Both the position numbers and the translations under genes were made by a program. Under the pieces are notes generated by a model. It was given only the letters and a program-made list of their open reading frames with translations, was not told where the DNA came from and did no database searches. 62,417 nt of DNA from Candidatus Thorarchaeota archaeon (lineage in GTDB: Archaea; Asgardarchaeota; Thorarchaeia; Thorarchaeales; Thorarchaeaceae): NCBI GenBank assembly GCA_016840855.1, contig JAEORO010000132.1, forward strand, positions 1-62,417. The letters are read 5' to 3'. Below are positions 8,053 through 17,424 of this stretch, in pieces. The stretch's first letter is position 1, and each line of letters opens with the position of its first letter.

Positions 8053-8370
8053 TTGAAGCAAATGAGACTGACAAGACCTAGCAAGGATAATCCATCTGAT
8101 TCTATGACTAAACCAAGAATACCAAAGGAAACGAAAACAGAATCAGGCCGCATCATCGATATCAACGTTGCAGATTTCAAAGGCCACCCCCTGTATAAAC
8201 TTCTCATTGAAACTGCAAAAAGCAATCCACTTTTTGCAGGAAATGCAGGATATGCTCAGAACTATATTCTACCAAAGAACCCAAACATCACAGCCAGAGA
8301 ATTGGCAAGCAAGCTTTCTATCACAGTGGGAGAAGCTCTTGCTATTTTAGACGGCCTTGAAGATGAGTAA
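8053..8370 (+). CDS. Small uncharacterised protein with C-terminal helix-turn-helix
   Basis: A 105-residue protein. The first 35 residues are basic and probably disordered. The rest is compact: HPLYKLLIETAKSNPLFAGN, then ITARELASKLSITVGEALAI, which looks like a helix-turn-helix. A second ATG at 8104 could be the true start and would remove the basic segment. It lies 68 bases before hypD on the same strand. Whether it is linked to hydrogenase maturation is unknown; the TATA-like CTTTTAAG near 8396 suggests hypD has its own promoter. Confidence 0.68.
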   Translation: MKQMRLTRPSKDNPSDSMTKPRIPKETKTESGRIIDINVADFKGHPLYKLLIETAKSNPLFAGNAGYAQNYILPKNPNITARELASKLSITVGEALAILDGLEDE

Positions 8371-8438
8371 TTTCCTTAACGCACACACATCTGCACTTTT
8401 AAGCTGAACAAGTCTGAGTAAGGTTGGATTGAACTCCA

Positions 8439-9518
8439 ATGAGCGAGCGTAAAGGATTCCGTGATGCCAGATATGCTCAAGCAATAGTAAAGGAGATTGA
8501 AACTCTAAGCCCGCAGCGTGACATCAGGATTGTTCATGTTTGTGGAACCCATGAGGATACAATAAGCCAACATGGCATCCGTTCTCTTCTCCCGCAATCC
8601 GTGAGGCTCGTAGCTGGGCCTGGTTGTCCTGTCTGCGTTTGCGCTGCTGAAGATATTGATATGGCTATCGAACTTGCTCGAAAAGGTCACATAATTACCA
8701 CCTTTGGTGATATGATTCGGGTCCCTTCAACTAGCTCTTCATTAGCAAAGGAACGTGCATCTGGAGCTGACGTTCGAGTCGTCTATGGTGTTAGCGAGGC
8801 AGTATCAATTGCTCTTGAGAATCCTGACAAGGAGGTTGTCTTCGTAGCTGTTGGTTTTGAAACCACTGCTCCAACTATCGCTCTTGAGCTACTAAGAGAT
8901 CCGCCAGCAAACTTCTCTATATTGACATCACTCAAAGTGATACCTCCTGCAATGGAAATCCTTGTTAGTATAGAGGGACTTGAGGTTGATGGCTTCATAA
9001 CTCCCGGACATGTTTCTACCATAATAGGTTCAAATGCATTCCAACCATTCGCTGAGAAATCTGGAGTTCCATGTGTCGTAGCTGGTTTTGAACCTCTAGA
9101 TGTTCTAGAATCGATACGTATGATTCTAAGGCAAATCCACGAAGGTCGTACAGACTCTGAAAATGAATACACGCGCGTCGTGAAACCAGAAGGGAATCTC
9201 TCTGCGCAAAAGGTACTGGCTGAGGCTTTCCAGTTACGTGATGCTCCTTGGAGGGGACTAGGGATAATAAAGAAGTCTGGCTATTATATCAAGGAGAAAT
9301 ATTCTGATCATGATGCTCGACTTCGTTTTGAGTTTCCCAAGTTTGAATCTCTGGATATCTTGCCTGGTTGTCGCTGCCATGAAGTAATTCTTGGAATGAT
9401 AGACCCTGTTGACTGTCCCCTATTTGGAAATCGGTGCACTCCTGAGAATCCATATGGGCCTTGTATGGTGGGACATGAAGGAACTTGCCGAATCAGGCAT
9501 GAATACACAATAGACTAG
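8439..9518 (+). CDS. hypD: [NiFe]-hydrogenase maturation protein HypD
   Basis: A 359-residue HypD, which carries a 4Fe-4S cluster and works with HypC to assemble the Fe(CN)2CO group of [NiFe]-hydrogenases. Family motifs are clear: HVCGTHEDTI near residue 33, AGPGCPVCVCAAEDI near 64, TTFGDMIRVP near 89, GFETTAPTIA near 147, and the C-terminal Cys-rich part LPGCRCHEVILGMIDPVDCP. Length is normal. No other hyp gene is nearby. The presence of HypD implies the cell makes a [NiFe]-hydrogenase, consistent with the hydrogenase-like MvhG and MvhD genes at 44.8-46.2 kb. Confidence 0.97.
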   Translation: MSERKGFRDARYAQAIVKEIETLSPQRDIRIVHVCGTHEDTISQHGIRSLLPQSVRLVAGPGCPVCVCAAEDIDMAIELARKGHIITTFGDMIRVPSTSSSLAKERASGADVRVVYGVSEAVSIALENPDKEVVFVAVGFETTAPTIALELLRDPPANFSILTSLKVIPPAMEILVSIEGLEVDGFITPGHVSTIIGSNAFQPFAEKSGVPCVVAGFEPLDVLESIRMILRQIHEGRTDSENEYTRVVKPEGNLSAQKVLAEAFQLRDAPWRGLGIIKKSGYYIKEKYSDHDARLRFEFPKFESLDILPGCRCHEVILGMIDPVDCPLFGNRCTPENPYGPCMVGHEGTCRIRHEYTID

Positions 9519-10144
9519 CGCCTGTGTTTCTTGGAGTGCTGTTTTTCCATACTCTTGAGTTCTCTGAGCGTATTGAAGTTAACAAAGGAGTCCAAGTTCG
9601 GATCAAACTGTTTGAGTGCTTCAGTTGAAACATAGAGTACATTTTGAAGAGCGTCTAGCATGTCGCTCATTCTGTGTTTTCCCTTCTCCATCACCTTCAA
9701 ACCACGGTTGTAAGCATGCTCTGATAGATAGACTGAATGGAGCGGTTCAATGTAACCGGATGGCCAAGCTGGCACGACTGCTCCATGCTTCGGACCCATT
9801 TCAATTAACACTCTTAGTACATCAGTATTAACAAGTGGAGTATCAACTGGTAGGAGTAAGGTATGTGATGTTTCAGTGTACTCAAAAGCTGTCAGAGCTC
9901 CTGTAAGTGCACATCTTACATCGCTTGGGGGGTCTATTACGACCCGAACGCTCTTTACAGCCTTGCTTAGATTTTCCTCTTGCATCTCATCTGAAACAAC
10001 GATCATGATTTGAGATGACAGTCTACGCGCGATATTGACCATGTGAACAACGAGAGGCTTCCCTTTGAAATCAGCCAATGCTTTTTCTGAGCCAAACCTC
10101 TTCGATGTTCCTCCCGCCAGAATGGCGACTGTCACTTCTTCCAT
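9515..10144 (-). CDS. mobA: Molybdenum cofactor guanylyltransferase-like protein (MobA)
   Basis: About 209 residues with the nucleotidyltransferase signature LAGGTSKRFGSEKALADFKG at the N-terminus, the VSDEM strand and a metal-binding PVDTPL segment. MobA attaches GMP to molybdopterin; related enzymes act on tungstopterin or other substrates, so specificity is not certain. The ATG at 10144 gives MEEVTVAILAGG; a TTG at 10165 would add seven residues. The gene ends four bases inside the end of hypD. A pterin cofactor role fits the two AOR genes and the MoaD-like gene in this window. Confidence 0.85.
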   Translation of the reverse strand: MEEVTVAILAGGTSKRFGSEKALADFKGKPLVVHMVNIARRLSSQIMIVVSDEMQEENLSKAVKSVRVVIDPPSDVRCALTGALTAFEYTETSHTLLLPVDTPLVNTDVLRVLIEMGPKHGAVVPAWPSGYIEPLHSVYLSEHAYNRGLKVMEKGKHRMSDMLDALQNVLYVSTEALKQFDPNLDSFVNFNTLRELKSMEKQHSKKHRR

Positions 10145-10198
10145 GGTTGTCTTTTGCTCCCTCAATAAAGTAGTCTGAAGTTCACGTGAGTCTTACTA

Positions 10199-12169
10199 TT
10201 ATACTTCTTTATGAACAGAGAGGTACTCCTTGATCATCGCTGCTATTTGTCCGTCTGTGTAGTGCTGTGATGAAATTGCACTACTAGCGCAAGTTGATGT
10301 GCATGTTCCGCATCCCTTGCACAGAGCAGGATTTACTTCTGCACGACCTCTTTCATTCAATGCAATTGCATTATAGGGACAAACAGAAATACAGACTTGG
10401 CAACCAGCACATTTTTCCTCGTCAACAACTGAGTAGTATGGCTCAATGCTGATTTTACCTCTACCCATGAGAGCCATCGCTCCAGCAGCTGCAGCTTTTG
10501 CCTGCGCAACTGTGTCAGGAATATCCTTCGGTCCTTGAGCCATTCCTGCAACAAAAATCCCATCATTAAATGAGTCAACAGGTCTTAATTTTGGATGCGC
10601 CTCTAGCAGGAAGCCGTCAGGCGAGAGACTGAGATTCAGTGCTTTTGCGACCTTCTTGGTCGATTCTGGTGCGACCACTCCAGTTGATAAAACCACAAGA
10701 CCAACATCATCAAGCTGGATAGGCTTACCAAGAAGGGTATCCTCTCCTCTGACCGTAAGAGTGTTTGTTTCGTCATCCTGGATGATTTCTCCAACGCGCC
10801 CGCGGATGAAGGTGACACCTGCTTCAGCTGTACTCTCATAGAACTCTTCATACCCCTTACCAAAGGTGCGCAAGTCGATATAGAAAATGTAGACCTTTGC
10901 ATCAGTCTTATCAACTATCATTCTAGCTTGTTTGATTGCAGTCATGCAACAAATTCGTGAACAATACTTGTTGGTTAATTCATCTCGACTTCCAACGCAC
11001 TGAATATAGACAATCTTGTCGGGCTCTTTCAGGTCAGATGGTCGAACAACATGACCTTGTGTCGGACCTGCTGAGTTGAGCATTCGTTCTATCTCGCCTA
11101 GGTTGACAACATTTGGATACACTCCATACCCATATTCCAGCTTTTCAGCAGCATCAAAAAGTGCGAAACCTGTGGCTACGATAATTGTTCCAACCTTAAT
11201 CTCAATGATTTTATCGTGGTCATCATAGTTGATTGCTTGAGCCTCACAGACCGTTGTACACTTACCACAGCGCACCGCGTCCACGCCAAGGCAATTCTCC
11301 ATGTCAAGAATGTAGGCTGATGGTACAGCTTGTGCGAATGGGATATAGATTGCCTTCCGATATGATAGATTTGCTTCAAATTCCGCTGGCACATCGACTG
11401 GACATATGTCTGAACAATCACCACATGATGTACACTTCTCAATGTCAACATACCTTGGTTTCTGTCTGATTTTCACCTTGAAGTTACCAACAAATCCATC
11501 TACTTCCTTAACCTCCGCCATGGTCAGCAGTGTAATGTTCTCATGATTTCCTGCCTCTGCCATTCTAGGTGTCAGGATGCAACTTGAACAATCGAGAGTT
11601 GGAAATGTCTTATCCCAGCGGCTCATCATGCCTCCAATACTAGGCTCTTTCTCAATCAGATAGACTTTGAAACCTGCGTTTGCCAGGTCTAATGCTGCTG
11701 ATATTCCTGCAATCCCTCCTCCAATCACTAATGTTGACCTTTCAATCGACACCTCTGGTTCAATAAGAGGTTCCAGAAGCCTAGCTCGTGCAATTGCCAT
11801 TCTAAGAAGATCAGTTGCTTTCTCAGTGGCTGCAATGGGGTCGTCCGCATGAATCCAGCTTACATGCTCTCTGATGTTGGCAATCTCGAGTAGGAAGGGA
11901 TTCAATCCGATTTCACGAAGTGTCTGCCGAAAAGTTGGTTCATGCATTCGTGGTGAACAGGATGCAATCACAATACCGTTCAATTTGTGTTTCTTAATGC
12001 TGTCCTTGATTGTCTGTTGCCCTGGCTTGGAACAGACGTACTTGTAATCGGATACAAATTCAACATTCGGAAGGTCCCGGACAGCATCACTAAGCTTTTG
12101 CATATCAATAACACCAGCGATGTTACTTCCACAATGGCAGAGAAAGACACCAATCCGTCTATCGGGCAT
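10199..12169 (-). CDS. hdrA: Heterodisulfide reductase subunit A (HdrA), stand-alone copy
   Basis: A 656-residue FAD and iron-sulfur protein, the electron-bifurcating subunit of Hdr-type complexes. In order: an N-terminal domain (RIGVFLCHCGSNIAGVID), the FAD-binding VIGGGIAGISAALDLANAGF near residue 146, the cluster segment LDCSSCILTPRM near 191, two ferredoxin clusters in the insert (CTSCGDCSDICPVD), and two C-terminal 4Fe-4S clusters (CAGCQVCISVCP, CKGCGTCTSTCA). Cys occupies the position that is selenocysteine in some archaeal HdrA. A TATA-like TTTATTAA near 12255 suggests its own promoter, separate from the hdrB-hdrC operon upstream. Confidence 0.96.
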   Translation of the reverse strand: MPDRRIGVFLCHCGSNIAGVIDMQKLSDAVRDLPNVEFVSDYKYVCSKPGQQTIKDSIKKHKLNGIVIASCSPRMHEPTFRQTLREIGLNPFLLEIANIREHVSWIHADDPIAATEKATDLLRMAIARARLLEPLIEPEVSIERSTLVIGGGIAGISAALDLANAGFKVYLIEKEPSIGGMMSRWDKTFPTLDCSSCILTPRMAEAGNHENITLLTMAEVKEVDGFVGNFKVKIRQKPRYVDIEKCTSCGDCSDICPVDVPAEFEANLSYRKAIYIPFAQAVPSAYILDMENCLGVDAVRCGKCTTVCEAQAINYDDHDKIIEIKVGTIIVATGFALFDAAEKLEYGYGVYPNVVNLGEIERMLNSAGPTQGHVVRPSDLKEPDKIVYIQCVGSRDELTNKYCSRICCMTAIKQARMIVDKTDAKVYIFYIDLRTFGKGYEEFYESTAEAGVTFIRGRVGEIIQDDETNTLTVRGEDTLLGKPIQLDDVGLVVLSTGVVAPESTKKVAKALNLSLSPDGFLLEAHPKLRPVDSFNDGIFVAGMAQGPKDIPDTVAQAKAAAAGAMALMGRGKISIEPYYSVVDEEKCAGCQVCISVCPYNAIALNERGRAEVNPALCKGCGTCTSTCASSAISSQHYTDGQIAAMIKEYLSVHKEV

Positions 12170-12281
12170 ATGTAGCGCCTCGCTTTAGTATGTTCTAACT
12201 AGGCTGAGCCTTATCATTAGACTTTCACTAGTATCTCGCGCGGTCATATGGTATTAATAAAGTGTTTCGGGAATGAGTTCA

Positions 12282-13199
12282 CTATGGATTTGACGCGATT
12301 GAGTCGCCTGCATCAACTTTGGTTTCCTTCCTAGTACTTTCTCTCCTAGGGAGATCAAGCTTGACTCTATGTTCAGCCAGCAACAAGTCTGTTTCCGGAA
12401 GATCCATCGCAATGGCTAGTAGTTCCGTGTAATAGAAGACTGGAAACATAAAACTGGTATCAAATATTCTGTTTGCCACTTTCTGCCCTGACTCGAAGGT
12501 AATGAAGCATGTCGGGCAAAAAACAACTATTGCATCAGGTTCTACCATTTCCATGCTTGTCAACTTCTCGCGTAGTACTGCGTAAGAAGTGACTGAGTTG
12601 GTTTTTCTGACTCCTGCGCCACAACACATGGTCTTGTCCATATACTCTAATGGCTCCATCCCAAGAGCCTCACAAAGCAGGTCAAGCTTCACTGGCACTT
12701 CTGCGTTGTCTACATGTAGAACTCTTTCTGGTCTCAGAAGGTGGCAACCTGAATGAGTTACGACTTTAATCGGAATTGGACGTGAAACCTTCGAAGACAG
12801 AGTTTCAATTCCAATCTCATCGAATAGTAGCTGATGCATGTGAATTATTGTTGATGTTCCCTTGTATTCAAGACCTAAGTTCTTGAGTATGCTGTTTACC
12901 TTGTCCTTTTTCTCTGGTTTTTGGCCGAGCTCATGTTTTGCCAAGGAAAGCGACTCATGACATCCTGCACACGATGTGAGAATGTTAAGTCCCTCTTTTT
13001 CTGCAATAGCGATGTTTCTTGCAGCAAAGGTTATCCAAGTATCATCTGACAAAGAACGCACTGCATTAGGCTCTGGACAGCATGTGAAAGGTAAATCAAC
13101 AAGATCAATATCCAATACTGGAGCTACCATTCTGATTGACTTCTCTGCGAACTGTAGACGATATGCCATTGTGCAACCAGGAAAGAATGCATACTTCAC
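12282..13199 (-). CDS. hdrB: Heterodisulfide reductase subunit B (HdrB)
   Basis: A 305-residue protein with two CCG domains that bind the non-cubane 4Fe-4S clusters where disulfide reduction occurs. The first is FPGC, then FTCCPEP, then SCAGCHE; the second is HSGCHLLRP, then MCCGAG, then FCPTCF. All expected Cys are present. The GTG start overlaps the hdrC stop by four bases (GTGA), so translation is coupled. The physiological disulfide is not known; methanogen genes for CoM/CoB are not in view. The last 25 residues are charged and variable. Confidence 0.95.
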   Translation of the reverse strand: MKYAFFPGCTMAYRLQFAEKSIRMVAPVLDIDLVDLPFTCCPEPNAVRSLSDDTWITFAARNIAIAEKEGLNILTSCAGCHESLSLAKHELGQKPEKKDKVNSILKNLGLEYKGTSTIIHMHQLLFDEIGIETLSSKVSRPIPIKVVTHSGCHLLRPERVLHVDNAEVPVKLDLLCEALGMEPLEYMDKTMCCGAGVRKTNSVTSYAVLREKLTSMEMVEPDAIVVFCPTCFITFESGQKVANRIFDTSFMFPVFYYTELLAIAMDLPETDLLLAEHRVKLDLPRRESTRKETKVDAGDSIASNP

Positions 13200-13702
13200 T
13201 CAGATGCTTCCTCCTGTTTGTCTTTGTTGGCTTCCAGTACCTCGAAAGCTCCTGTTGCTTTAAACAGCTTCAGGACATCAGAAGAATTAGCTCTGGGTAA
13301 TTCTGGCAATCCTAACTCAGCTCGTATCTTCTCAGATCTGCTTGAGATAGGCGATAGACAACCATCTTGCATTAATGATTGAGCTGAATCGATGACGTCA
13401 GGTGGTGCTTTTCCTTCTCTTGCAGATATGTTCTTTATTTCCATCAATATCTCAGCAAGTGATACACCCATTGGACATCTCTGATCACACATAAGACAAT
13501 AGGCACATAGCCACTCATTACCCTCTCTTGGGACCTCCCCTCTTGTAATAATGGAGTCAACTGATACTCTCGGATTAAGTTCAGGAGCTACTCTAAAGAC
13601 CGGACAAGACGAAGTACATATCCCACATTGGAAACATGGCCGAGCCCTCTCTTTAAGGTCTTCCAGTGTCAGGTCTTGAACATTATCAGCCATGCGTATC
13701 AC
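13196..13702 (-). CDS. hdrC: Heterodisulfide reductase subunit C (HdrC)
   Basis: A 168-residue iron-sulfur protein with two 4Fe-4S motifs: CFQCGICTSSCP near residue 23 and CAYCLMCDQRCP near 66. HdrC passes electrons between HdrA and HdrB. The GTG at 13702 overlaps the stop of the HdrA-MvhD fusion by four bases; an ATG three codons later (13693) is an alternative start. Operon order is hdrA(mvhD)-hdrC-hdrB on the minus strand. The C-terminal 30 residues are acidic and variable. Confidence 0.94.
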   Translation of the reverse strand: MIRMADNVQDLTLEDLKERARPCFQCGICTSSCPVFRVAPELNPRVSVDSIITRGEVPREGNEWLCAYCLMCDQRCPMGVSLAEILMEIKNISAREGKAPPDVIDSAQSLMQDGCLSPISSRSEKIRAELGLPELPRANSSDVLKLFKATGAFEVLEANKDKQEEASE

Positions 13703-16263
13703 TTCTTCTTTGCTGTCTGTCTTTTTGCAGTTTCCTTCGCGGAATTGCTAGCTTTCTTTTTTGGTTTTATTTTCGCTTTGGTTTCTGATTTTGGTTTTGT
13801 ATCTGTTTTTGTTTTGACCGCTCTCTTTGTTTTTGACACTACTGGCTCCTTTGGTTTTGGTGCGCTTTTCCTTGGGGTCTTTACAACCTCTGCTAACTCA
13901 GTCATAATGGTCTGCCATTTCTTTCCTTCTCCTGCAGATACCCATTCCACACCGAACCGCTCGTCTTCAATTCCATTCCTTTTCATCCATCCTCTGATTC
14001 TCGGTTCTCGTTTTGCCATCCAATGGTTCCCTGTTTGGAAGTGACAATCAGCTGGGAGGTGGCATCCGGAGTAGAGAACCGCTCCAGCTCCCTGCTCGAA
14101 AGCCCTCTGAGCAAACTTTGTAGAGTATCTTCCTGAACACATCGCTCGAATGACCCTAGCATTGGTTGGATACTGCATCCTTGATACTCCTGCGAGGTCT
14201 GACCCTCGATATGAACAGAATGCACATGCAAACGCAATTATCTTGTTTCCTGGGTCCTCCTGCAGCGCGATATCAATCTGTGTTTCAATTTGTTCGCTCG
14301 TGAAGTTTGGCATATAGATAGCATCTTGCGGACAATCGCCAGCGCATGTCCCACAAGCCTGGCAGAGAGCACCCATGACAGTAAATTTACCAGTGCCATC
14401 CTGTGAGATGGCCCCATATGGACAGCGTTGTACGCATGTCCCACACCTGCTGCAGAGATCTTGCAATATCTTGGCACTTAGTGCTTCAATCGGATACCTT
14501 CCCTTCTGAAGAATGATAGCTGCCCTTCCCGCAGCAGCACTTGCTTGAATAACAGAGTCCCTTATGTCCTTTGGACTCTCTGCGCCTCCACAGATGAAGA
14601 CACCTGCGGAGCTGGTATCAACTGGTCTTAACTTTGGATGTGACTCAATATAGAACGAGTCATGAGTGCAAGATATTGGAAGTGGAAAGTTTCCTGCTGT
14701 TCCCTCAGCCCCCATCGAAAGTATTACCAAATCGAAGTTTTCTAGAAGAAGCTTGTTATGAGTGGTGTCCTCGACACTCACACGAAGGTTCTTGGTCTTC
14801 GGATACTGCTGGATTTCACCCACTCGACCCCGAATGAACTTAACACCTTCTTCTCTCGCTTTCTGATACTGATCTTCAAAGTACTTGCCATGCATTCTCA
14901 GATCCTGATAAAAGATGGAAACCTCTGTGTCTGGGTAGTGCTCTTTGATGAGGAGAGCACATTTCACAGACTCTGCACAGCAAAAGTTCGAACATCCTGA
15001 TCGTGTGCTGATATCTCGTGAGCCAACACATTGAGCAATTGCTACTGAGGTTGGTTTAGATAGGTCCGATGGTCTAACAAGTGCCCCCTCAGTAGGACCA
15101 GCCGCATTGATTAGTCGTTCGAACTCTAATGAAGTGATCACATTTGGATACCGCCCCCATCCAAGTCGGGGAGTTTTACTTGGGTCCGCTGGTTTAAACC
15201 CGGTGGCTAGAATAATCACTCCAACATCAAGATCAATGTACTTTCCTCGGTCCGAGGCTATAATGGCCTCTTGCTCGCAACGGTCAATGCATTTTCCACA
15301 TCTAATCAAATCCATTCCAAGACATGCATCAGGGTCAATGAAGTAACTCGAGGGGACTGCCTGTGGAAACGGTATTTGAATTGCCTTTTGCCATGTCAGA
15401 TTTTGATCGGTCCGGCTCGGAACATCTACTGGGCAGACCTCTACACAGTCTCCACATGCTGTACAAGCATCAATTTCCACATATCTGGCTCTCTGTTTCA
15501 CTCTAACCTCGAAGTTCCCAACGTATCCTGAGATTGATTCGACCTCTGCCATTGTGATCATATTGATATTCGGGTGTTTGGCAACGTCTACCATTTTTGG
15601 GCCTAAGATACAGATGGAACAATCATTTTGAGGGAACACCTTGTCAAGAATCGCCATGATTCCTCCAATGGTGGGTTGTTTCTCAACCAAGTGAACCTTG
15701 AATCCTGATTCTGCAAGGTCGAGAGCTGCCTGCATCCCTGCCACGCCTGCACCCACGACAAGAGCCGCCTGAGTCACTGGAACATCTTGTTCAGGTTGCG
15801 CCTGGAGAGTTGCGGCCTTGGCAACAGCCATTGCTACTAGGTCCATTGCCTTTTGGGTTGCTGCTTCGTGGTCATGTTGGTGAACCCATGACACGTGCTC
15901 TCTGATATTCGCCATTATACACAAGTATGGATTAAGTCCTGCAGCTTTGACGGTTTTCCTGAATGTGTCTTCATGCATAGTTGGACTGCAGGATGCAACA
16001 ACAATACGGTTGAGACTATGTTCTGCAATGGCTTCTTGAATCTCTCTCTGCCCCGGGTCTGCACAGGTATAGACATTCACCTGAACATGTGCAACACCTG
16101 GAAGTGTTTTGGCATACTCAGCAACCGCATCAATGTCTACAACAGCTCCAATGTTTTTGCCACATTTACAAGGAAATACGCCGATACGTAGCTCAGGATC
16201 GGTTGATACAACTTCGATGTCTGCAGGTCCTGCACTACTTCCTTTTGGATCACTTGTGGTCAT
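13699..16263 (-). CDS. hdrA: HdrA fused to MvhD, with a lysine-rich C-terminal tail
   Basis: About 854 residues. The HdrA part (1 to about 670) has the N-terminal RIGVFPCKCGKNIGAVVDI, the FAD segment VVGAGVAGMQAALDLAESGF, the cluster segment NDCSICILGPKM, an inserted ferredoxin (CTACGDCVEVCP) and C-terminal ferredoxin clusters (CSRCGTCVQRCP, CQACGTCAGDCP). An MvhD domain (about 673-797) follows: CAFCSYRGSDLAG, MCSGRYS and GCHLPADCHF. MvhD normally links hydrogenase MvhAG to HdrA. The last 57 residues contain about 20 Lys. The ATG at 16263 is preferred because a TATA-like TTTATTA at 16317-16323 puts the transcript start downstream of the other candidate, 16305. Confidence 0.95.
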   Translation of the reverse strand: MTTSDPKGSSAGPADIEVVSTDPELRIGVFPCKCGKNIGAVVDIDAVAEYAKTLPGVAHVQVNVYTCADPGQREIQEAIAEHSLNRIVVASCSPTMHEDTFRKTVKAAGLNPYLCIMANIREHVSWVHQHDHEAATQKAMDLVAMAVAKAATLQAQPEQDVPVTQAALVVGAGVAGMQAALDLAESGFKVHLVEKQPTIGGIMAILDKVFPQNDCSICILGPKMVDVAKHPNINMITMAEVESISGYVGNFEVRVKQRARYVEIDACTACGDCVEVCPVDVPSRTDQNLTWQKAIQIPFPQAVPSSYFIDPDACLGMDLIRCGKCIDRCEQEAIIASDRGKYIDLDVGVIILATGFKPADPSKTPRLGWGRYPNVITSLEFERLINAAGPTEGALVRPSDLSKPTSVAIAQCVGSRDISTRSGCSNFCCAESVKCALLIKEHYPDTEVSIFYQDLRMHGKYFEDQYQKAREEGVKFIRGRVGEIQQYPKTKNLRVSVEDTTHNKLLLENFDLVILSMGAEGTAGNFPLPISCTHDSFYIESHPKLRPVDTSSAGVFICGGAESPKDIRDSVIQASAAAGRAAIILQKGRYPIEALSAKILQDLCSRCGTCVQRCPYGAISQDGTGKFTVMGALCQACGTCAGDCPQDAIYMPNFTSEQIETQIDIALQEDPGNKIIAFACAFCSYRGSDLAGVSRMQYPTNARVIRAMCSGRYSTKFAQRAFEQGAGAVLYSGCHLPADCHFQTGNHWMAKREPRIRGWMKRNGIEDERFGVEWVSAGEGKKWQTIMTELAEVVKTPRKSAPKPKEPVVSKTKRAVKTKTDTKPKSETKAKIKPKKKASNSAKETAKRQTAKKK

Positions 16264-16600
16264 GTACCAGTCCTCGTTTTGCAGAACACATCTTTGCAGC
16301 TTCATTCAACATTAGTAATAAAGGTTGAGAATAACAAACACAAATCACTTCACAATATTTCAGTTACAGAAAAAAACAGTCTAATGACGTATAATATCGA
16401 ACAAATATCACCGCACTATGAATGGATGCGCCTATGTAAAGTTCGACTTACTCATATCTATCATTCAGGCACAGCGATTTGTCCAAACATCAAGAATAAG
16501 ACAGTCCTTGCCAAATTTAAGTCTAGAATATATTTGTGAGATTACCAAAAGTGTAAAAAGCATGACAAGGGCGAAACACCTACATTTGGGAGGCTATTCA
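16264..16600. promoter_or_regulatory. Divergent promoter region between hdrA-mvhD and GGGP synthase
   Basis: No gene is supported in these 337 bases. On the minus strand, TTTATTA at 16317-16323 lies about 55 bases from the HdrA ATG. On the plus strand, an A/T block at 16514-16534 (AATTTAAG and ATATATT) precedes the GGGP synthase ATG at 16601 by 67-85 bases. An in-frame upstream extension of the GGGP synthase frame starts at 16418 but lacks family similarity. Confidence 0.5.
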
Positions 16601-17374
16601 ATGTCTGGAAAGGTGTGGAAATACATCACAGAAAAGCTCGAGTCTGATGGTGCTTGTCACTTTTCACTTCTAGATCCCGACCCACTATCTACTAGAATTG
16701 AGAACATAGTAGAGATTGCAGGGCTCGCTGAAAAAGCTGGAAGTGATGCAATCATGATTGGTGGAAGCACAATATTCGGTGTGATTGATGATGCGTGCGA
16801 GAAGATATGTGAAGCAGTCAACATTCCAACAATTCTATTTCCAGGCAACATAACAGGAGTGTCAGAAAAAGCTGACGCGATGTTTTTCATGACACTTCTT
16901 AACAGCACCAACCCATACTATATCATTGGTGCACAAGCACTCGCTGCTCCAAAGATTAAGTTGATGGGACTTGAAGCTATTCCGATGGCTTATCTCATTG
17001 TTGCACCTGGTAAGACAGCTGCATGGGTTGGAGATGCAAAGCCTTTCCCAAGAGACAAGCCCAAACTTCCTGCAATGTATGCCATTGCTGCAGAGCTTCT
17101 AGGAATGAAACTCGTGTACCTTGAGGCTGGAAGCGGCGCAGAAGGAGGAGGTGTACCACTAGAGATGATTGAAACTGTTTCTAAATACATAGAAATTCCA
17201 GTCATCACAGGCGGCGGTTTCAATGATGAGAAATCAGTAGTTGCTGCAGTTGAAGCTGGGGCCTCTATTGTGGTACAGGGAACCTACCTTGAAAAGCGTG
17301 TGCAGGATGACAAAGGCGCCGAGCTAGCTAAAATAATTAAGGGACTTAAGACAGCTGGCGCCAAGAGAGTTTAA
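16601..17374 (+). CDS. Geranylgeranylglyceryl phosphate synthase
   Basis: About 257 residues, a TIM-barrel prenyltransferase that joins geranylgeranyl diphosphate to sn-glycerol-1-phosphate, the first committed step of archaeal ether lipid synthesis. Signature segments: FSLLDPDPLS near residue 24, AIMIGGST, ILFPGNITGV, and the phosphate-binding YLEAGSGAEGGGVP and ITGGGFNDEKSVVAAVEAGA. The ATG at 16601 follows GGGAGG and gives MSGKVWKYITEKL, matching family length. This gene is a strong archaeal marker. Confidence 0.95.
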   Translation: MSGKVWKYITEKLESDGACHFSLLDPDPLSTRIENIVEIAGLAEKAGSDAIMIGGSTIFGVIDDACEKICEAVNIPTILFPGNITGVSEKADAMFFMTLLNSTNPYYIIGAQALAAPKIKLMGLEAIPMAYLIVAPGKTAAWVGDAKPFPRDKPKLPAMYAIAAELLGMKLVYLEAGSGAEGGGVPLEMIETVSKYIEIPVITGGGFNDEKSVVAAVEAGASIVVQGTYLEKRVQDDKGAELAKIIKGLKTAGAKRV

Positions 17375-17424
17375 ATACTTGACAATCCATTGGACTAAAG
17401 ACGCCATGGGAGGATTGCCTTATC

